Positions 28,511-35,000 of a stretch of DNA of 35,000 nucleotides are shown here, in pieces. The stretch is from NCBI RefSeq assembly GCF_964340395.1, contig NC_135552.1:18254681-18289680 (forward strand), written 5' to 3'. The translations under genes and the position numbers were made by a program. Each line of letters opens with the position of its first letter. Position 1 is the first letter of the stretch. The notes under the pieces were generated by a model. The model was not told the origin of the DNA, did not search any database, and saw only the letters and a program-made list of their open reading frames with translations. This DNA is from Glandiceps talaboti. Its lineage: Eukaryota; Hemichordata; Enteropneusta; Spengelidae.

Positions 28511-31500
28511 CTGTGGAATAATTAGTCTCCAAAGAAACTGAGTGATTGATGCGAACATGTCACCCAAAGGAAAAAAAAACCTTATGGGATGTATTTAGGA
28601 GTATTAAAAATGCGCAAGCGGATGTTAAATGGTATATATCAAAATTCATAGAAGATTAGTACTAGTCAAACACCCCCTCCTCCACCCCCCTCCCCCTGAT
28701 CCTACCCTCCGAGGCAAGTAACCGTCATGACCTGATAATGTTGAAAATTACCATTATGGTATTGAAATTTCAATGCATTATTGAATTAAGATTGATTTAT
28801 TGTCAAGACCTGATTGATGGGGAGCCACGTATTCAATTTATAGATATGTTTTATTATTAAAATGTAGATTAAGTATAGTCTGTTGTGTAATTAAATTAAA
28901 CAGTGTCATACCTAACCGTAGAAACGAGACAGTATGTCTTTACCGCAAATACAGAAAGTTAAAACGAAATATTTAGGTTATTTGTTTTTTCTAAAGTGAA
29001 CATTTATCAGTACATGTTTTCAATTCAGTCACACAATGATATCATAACGAGATGAGTTGAAGAAGGCGACATAGAAAGAGTTCATTTTGATAGTCAAAAT
29101 GCTTAAATTTTGAGACAGCAATTTGGCCAAATGCATAATCACTGTAGACTACGTTTTGTAATCGTCGTAAACACAACACTACAGGCCTCTTTACGGAAAC
29201 GGTGTAAGACATCAACATATACTCTGGCTGTCGAGAATAAAGTTACATCAACGGTTTAATTGTTCATAGATTAGGATATGAACAAACCTGTCTGTAAATT
29301 ATCAAAAGACACATGGATGCCAGTAAGAACAACCAGACTGGCAACAGTCTAAAATATCACAAAATTGTAAAATAACTCAAATAAACAAAGTAGCTCGAAA
29401 CTAGTACATCTATGCAAACTACTAATCTTGTTGCTTTATGTAGAAGATGAACGCACGTCACTTTACATAAACAGACTCTAATCCACAAGACATCTGTTGC
29501 AATTTTGGTTTATTATACAAGTCAGATTTCATGCATGACATGTTTGTCTAACTATAGTTATAGTTTGTAAAATATTGTATTGACAACTGGCTCGTGTCTA
29601 ATATGTCGGGTTTTAAGTAACTCAATACATTGCAAAAAGATGGAAAAAGTGTAAAAAGTTTGTTATTGTACGTACAATAACAAACATTTTATACATTGTT
29701 TAATGTTTTGCAGTTTATTGAGTTGTGAACATGGACTTGGTATATGCTATTTCGCATTATTTTTTCAAGTAGAAAAACATAGTGAAGCTGTTTTATCAAA
29801 TAAAAATCCAAAATAAATACCAAATTCTCATCCATATGGCCACTTTAATACTACCCAAATAGCTATGTCGCGTGGGAGGATTACTCCAACAAGCTGGTGT
29901 TTAATACGTAACTAGGAAACAGCAAGTGATCAATGCTTGTATGACCTGTTTTGTTCAGCTGATTGATCAAAACAAATATAACTTATATATCATTTCTATC
30001 AATTGTGATTTTTGCCAGCAGGATCACCATTATATAGTAAAAAAACTTATACTGCAGGAGACGAAGTATTCTGATTATCGGTACTGCGCATGCCGGCATA
30101 CTACAAATTCTGTTTTCTTTGGTTGATCATTTTCAAATATGCAATCACAATCGAACCACAGACATAAGTTGCAATATAATTGATAATATAAACATCATAT
30201 TTCATACACAACATTCTGGTAAAACACAAGAACATTCGGTAATGTAATATTGCAATATTGTAACAACAGTATAGGAGTTGAGGAAACGGTGCCATTTTTT
30301 GCCGTTTCACCCATTTTGGTACACATATTAAACAAGCAAGGGGGTACGACCAGGGGTTATCGTGGTTATGGCCATCTCTGAATCCTCTATTACCGCTGAA
30401 GAATCTCTAGTAAGTAGTATGTAATAATAATAAAACTATCTAACTGAAATGTATTTTGTTATAAGACCTGGCGATAATCAATTTTCACACAGTCATCAAC
30501 ATTATAGTAAATTGTTTTATTTGTATATCTCAGGGTTTTTTTCAGAATAAATGCCGTTTAATCCTTGAATATATATATATACTACTGAATACAACATCAT
30601 TTGCCGACGTTTTGCCTTGGAAAGCAATGAAAAACAACGTTAAATAGAGACGCAACGCCAGGAAATAAGGGCATTTTTGTAAACTTTGATTAGTGGAGGG
30701 TCATTTCCCGATTTTACATTACGCGCGATTGCCGAGAATAAAAAGTTGAATCTGTTCCTCATTCGTTATTTACACAGTGTATGTAGTTCCTTTCCGTGGA
30801 CACGCATTGCCTCATGAGAATTTGCATATCCATGCACATCAACAACAAAGCATGCATATACATGTTTATGATTGCTTTATTTGAAGGTGTATATGAATAG
30901 TGATATTCTGCTAATGCATTTCATTAATGTATTGTGACATGCCTTTTTCTGTAATGTGTAATCATGAGTACTAGTATATGAAAGTATCGAATCTGCGCAG
31001 TTATCGATGCATTAAAAAGAAACACAAGCCGTAATAATATGGCAACTGAACAAACACAATAAAGAACAGTTATCTGTGTTACTATCAGTCATTTTATTTA
31101 TTGGATACACTGTCCATTTATAAAAGATAAGTTTGTAGTGATCAGTGGTATGTTAATGTCACTGGATTATAATGTACACCGCAGCTATTTGACTGTTGTG
31201 GTGATTTAAAAGTCTTGTGTGATTTTACCATTCGTATAAAGAAAAACGCGGCAATATATGTACAATATCATCGCAGCTTGCTATGAAACAGGGAATGCAT
31301 CTGTTTTCATAAAACGGAAACAATAATCGTGGTTTTATAGAGCGTCATATATACAAATGTAGGTATTGTATACATATTTGGTATCTCCCATAATGGAGAA
31401 ACTCCACAACATAAATTTTGACGTACCTTCAGAAACAACCGAATCAAAGATTCCACCAATTTCCGCTCTAAGAGTGGTTAAATAAACCCAAGCTTACATA

Positions 31501-32428
31501 TTTTAGTGTCATCTTGCCAAACTAAAATAACTCCGGGACATAGATTAACAAGTAACGAATATTAAACACCTCATAAAACAGCCTAACTCCCGGGCTCTTC
31601 CGTGGCAATCCAGTGCAATGGGTTTGTTGCATGATATCATCGCAACAGCTCAAAAGAATAAAATGTACGTGCAAAATAGATTGTTGCCTGCCAACAAACA
31701 GCTCGTAAATCATGCCAACCGTCTGTTAACTTATAAATATAGTCATCAAGGAATGAAAAAAAAAATCGGTATTTATCAAATGTTGTAACCTTAGAGTCTA
31801 AGACATATAAATTATAATAGTTTGTTACATCGTCTCCTAAATTCTTGCTTACTCAAGACCAATCCATCTGTTCGATCACTATGTCAATTTTTGACACTAC
31901 AAAAGACAGACCTTTCACATAATCCTATGATAACGTTTGCTCAGATATAATTTATTCATTTTTAAATGTAATTAATTACAATCATACAAAAATAACAGTG
32001 CACCGTATCGAAGTTTGGAGTATGGACACTTTCTGATGAAAAACTAGTTTGATGCATTGAGCAGAGTCTTTACTACTCGACAATGGATGATTCAACACAG
32101 AAAGCAAATCGGTGGATGGTGCGTAAAGTTAACAACGGAATGACTTTGTAATTGAAATCATGCAATGGCAGCATGCAATAAATTTGATGTGCTGTTTCCT
32201 TTAAAGGGATCGTGAAAAGATATAATCCTACATGAAGTTGGAGACCAAAAATCAAAAGGTAATCAAAGGTTGATAAGATTTATAGTGTCTGTGGGAAAAC
32301 AAAACATTTCATCGTTGATGAAGAGTGGAGACGATAAGCTTAGTACATATACATAAAAAAGAGTTGAGATCGGTGTCGATAATGTTTAATTCGCTTTAAA
32401 TCTTGCTCCATTTTGCCGCTGCAATCAG
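28511..32428. other. 3.9 kb without a firmly supported gene
   Basis: Contains a C/T-rich patch at about 28668-28712 and the perfect-core palindrome at 29652-29691. Weak frames with some protein-like character are 29926-30126 (plus, CDFCQQDHHYIVKKLILQET) and 31522-31713 (minus). Otherwise AT-rich and featureless. Confidence 0.45.
29652..29691. repeat. 40-bp palindrome
   Basis: Two 20-bp arms meet at 29671/29672 with no spacer and only one mismatched pair. The central 28 bp (GTTTGTTATTGTAC/GTACAATAACAAAC) are a perfect palindrome. It could extrude as a cruciform. No flanking element was recognised. Confidence 0.9.
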
Positions 32429-32640
32429 AAAAGTCGACGCCACGTACTCGATGCTCGATAGCAAATGTTAATGTGAAGTTTTACTTATCTGGGCATTTTA
32501 CGGGTAAGATCAGCGAGGTCTCCCTTGGCATGCCTGTTGCGTTTTATATCAAATGGGAAAAGCAAGTAGAAAGCGGAAGATCCATAAATCGTATGCCCTC
32601 ATCGCAAGATGGTTCTGCTTATCATAATGGTATTTGTTAG
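32429..32640 (+). CDS. Candidate exon, unrecognised
   Basis: A strong acceptor (CTTGCTCCATTTTGCCGCTGCAATCAG) ends at 32428. The frame enters with two bases and reads KSTPRTRCSIANVNVKFYLS, GHFT. A donor ACGG|GTAAGAT at 32503/32504 would end a 75-bp exon in phase 1. Without splicing the frame continues through ISEVSLGMPVAFYIKWEKQV, ESGRSINRMPSSQDGSAYHN, GIC to TAG at 32638-32640. The continued open frame and higher GC favour one 70-codon terminal exon. No family is recognised and no close AATAAA was noticed. Confidence 0.4.
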
Positions 32641-33221
32641 AACACATGGTGCTCCGGGATTATTTTATGTGTGTATGTGTGCTAAAGTTCACAGAGAACT
32701 AGTCGCCAAGCGTACACTTCACTTTTAACGTCTTCTTCACAATGTCTCGTAAAGTCTTATTTGTGTACTCGGTCCATGTTCTGGTGGTGTCACCCTGTGA
32801 TTACTTGTAGTCTTATCAAAATGCGGGTTGAAACTAAATCCATGGAACGCTCGCTTCTATCGCAATTCTACTTTCACACTTCCATCTGTTTATAAAATCT
32901 ACATTATATAGGTATTTAGCAACTCGTGGGAAATTGAACACCTACATATACATGTGTACATAATTGGAACAATTTGGTATCCTGCATATATGTATCTGTT
33001 TGTGACGTTGCTATTCTTTTAGTTCGATGGAGCTATGTTTTTATTAAATCACATGTCATAGAGTAATCACTTCGGATAAAGTGTAAACGTAAATTGTTAA
33101 TGGAATGGTAGTGTGATATTACGATATAAAAAGACCACATGGATTTCATTTAAACATTATATTGTGTACTTTAGTAGCTGATATCACTATGTGTATAAAT
33201 GAAGCAGTGATTTAATCAATA
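32641..33221. other. No supported gene
   Basis: AT-rich sequence leading into the minisatellite; nothing recognised. Confidence 0.6.
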
Positions 33222-33885
33222 ACTATGTAATAATAAGTGCAGTTGTTATCGCCACTCTATGTAATACAACAGCTGTTAACGTCACTCTATGTATTATGCA
33301 GGGGTTAACGTCATTCTATGTAATAATGCAGTTGTTAACGTCACTCTATGTAATACAATATTTGTTAACATCACTCTTAGACTATGTAATAATGCAGGGG
33401 TTAATTTCATTCTGAATGCAATTTTTTGACGTCATTCTAAGTAATAATACAGTTATGAACGTCACTCTATGTAATAATGCAGTTGCTGAACGTCATTCTA
33501 TGTAATAATGCAGTTGCTGAACGTCATTCTATGAAATGCAGCAGTTCTTTACATCACTCTGTGTAATACAGCAGTTGTTAAACGCCATTCTATGTAATAA
33601 TGCAGTTGTAAACGTCATTCAATGTAATAATGCAGTTGTTGACGTCATTTTATGTAATAATGCAGGGGTTAACGTCATTCTATGTAATGTAATAATGCAG
33701 TTGTTAACGTCACTCTATGTAATAATAGAGTTGGTAACGTCATTCCATGTAATAATGCAGTTGTTAACGTCACTCTGTAAAAATGAAGTTAAAACGCCAC
33801 TCTATGTAATAATGCGCGGTGGTTATCGTCAAAGTATGTAATAATACAATTATTGTTAACGTCAAGATATGTCATGATGCAGTGG
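33222..33885 (+). repeat. 30-bp minisatellite, about 21 units
   Basis: Tandem, diverged units with consensus GTTGTTAACGTCAYTCTATG followed by TAATAATGCA. Unit variants alternate CATTC/CACTC and GTTGTT/GGGGTT. Most units contain AACGTCA, and two contain the full TGACGTCA palindrome (near 33427 and 33640), the CREB/ATF-type site. Because the period is divisible by three, a 101-codon frame (33536-33841) runs through it, but its peptide only echoes the repeat. Confidence 0.95.
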
Positions 33886-35000
33886 TCAGTGTACAATGCA
33901 GATGTAAACACGAAACTGTTTAACAATGCACAGGCTAAACATTAAACTATATAACTGTAAATGAAGTGATTGCACATCTACTTACGTATTGTACATAGAA
34001 ATCAATCACGTAGTGGGGTATGGGTATAAATAAACGATCACCAAAAGACATGGAATTTAATTTAATTTATGAAGAACAGTTTAAGAGTACATTTAGTTAT
34101 TTATTTTAAAGAATTTTTAAAAACAATAATAATGTATTTCTTCAAACCAAGTCATCGCGTGACGTTAAGAACACCACCACCTCAACCCCTTATCCATGAG
34201 AATAATGCAAAGTAGAAAGCCATGTTGCCGAGACGGGTGTCTCTAACATTCTTGAAGGGCTTCATATTATATTGCATTATACTGTATTCATGTAGCTCCC
34301 GTCATAATTACGCTTGACTTTCTTAAAATTATTTATTCGTTCCAAGAAGAGTTCACCTGAAGGGTGTATTACACGACCTGGGGTTCCTTTAACATGGTGG
34401 TCAGTAAACTTGAATGTAAGCCAGATAATGTATTATTATCCTTTAAATATTTCCTAAATTAATGATCACTACAAGTACTACAAAATGGCGGCCTTCAGTG
34501 TATCGGATTGTTGACACTCATTCAAGTCATGTGTGGACGGCTGTAATTATGACATATTCAGGGACAGGAAAAATAACCCCTGAACATATAAACCACTGAA
34601 GTAGATTATTAGGGCGTTATTCCCCTGAGTGTTTCATATTATCTTTGAGATTATGTAAATTTATATAAACTAGACGCAGCAGCTAGACATCATCCCAGTT
34701 TCGACATACTTACATGGCTAACATAGATGTGTAGGAAGGAGTATTGTTGATCAGAGACTGTAGAAAATAAGTGATCTTAGTTTGATTAAATATTGCCAAG
34801 TGACACTAGTATATATAGGATAAAAAGACGATTCCCTGGTGATAACCTGGGTCAAGTTGTAAGGTGTAGATTAAGGCAGTGCAGTAGAACAGATTCATAT
34901 TGCACCGCAAATGTACATTAGAAACTTATCATATTCACTCTTTAAAACTCACTTCATATGAAAAATGTCTTAAGTGTCACTTCCCGTTAAAACACGGCTT
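33886..35000. other. 1.1 kb without a supported gene
   Basis: AT-rich sequence. An AAAATGGCGGCC motif near 34482-34493 resembles the R1 landmark, but the flanks do not extend the match. No other feature. Confidence 0.55.

Noticed and set aside
33536-33841. 101-codon ORF in the minisatellite
   Set aside because: The peptide repeats with the 30-bp DNA period; the frame is open only because the period is divisible by three.
33222-33885. CRISPR array
   Set aside because: Units are directly adjacent and diverged with no unique spacers; it is a eukaryotic minisatellite.

Overview
The window looks like AT-rich nuclear DNA from an animal, probably a marine invertebrate. The reasons are GT/AG splice signals around short open frames, very long simple repeats, a tRNA-derived SINE, a CR1/L2-like LINE remnant, several small inverted-repeat elements, and no prokaryotic gene packing, operons or Shine-Dalgarno sites. 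The phylum cannot be fixed from sequence alone. I see no rRNA, true tRNA, histone or other universally recognisable gene, and no complete known protein.

The best-supported gene is on the minus strand between about 22.6 and 18.5 kb. Five short exons (22588-22555, 21936-21728, 21248-21149, 20224-20048, 18603-18522) have good splice sites, and the reading phases agree across all four junctions. The joined product is about 199 residues of an internal part of a larger protein. I do not recognise its family; both gene ends are unresolved. Other candidates are weaker: a terminal exon with a poly(A) signal at 2996-3383 (+), a 188-codon frame at 3611-4177 (+), a signal-peptide-like first exon at 5501-5625 (+) with a possible partner at 6000-6066, three phase-compatible frames at 10467-9829 (-), a coding-like frame at 16400-16197 (-), and single exon-like frames at 28510-28391 (-) and 32429-32640 (+).

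Most of the remaining window is repeats. Simple repeats include (TA)n at 3.5, 6.7, 6.9 and 7.2 kb, (GAATA)n at 12.6 kb, (TATG)n at 14.2-14.6 kb and a layered TCTA/TCTG/TGAC tract at 24.75-25.02 kb. A 30-bp minisatellite of about 21 units lies at 33.2-33.9 kb. Mobile sequence includes a 5'-truncated LINE on the minus strand (about 17.48-16.98 kb) with a stop in its last conserved block, and a tRNA-derived SINE (20.61-20.99 kb) whose 3' tail matches the LINE tail. A 250-bp TA-flanked MITE lies at 22.05-22.30 kb, and a 1.35-kb element with 20-bp terminal inverted repeats at 26.71-28.05 kb. A dispersed repeat occurs at 4.3, 10.8 and 23.0/24.5 kb; the last copy appears split by a 1.4-kb insertion that itself carries a fold-back repeat.

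The most interesting structural signal is a pair of hammerhead-ribozyme-like motifs on the minus strand at 3.64-3.69 and 6.60-6.69 kb, both next to (TA)n tracts. They share the two core boxes and show a compensatory base change in the short stem III. This suggests remnants of ribozyme-bearing retroelements such as Penelope-like elements or retrozymes.
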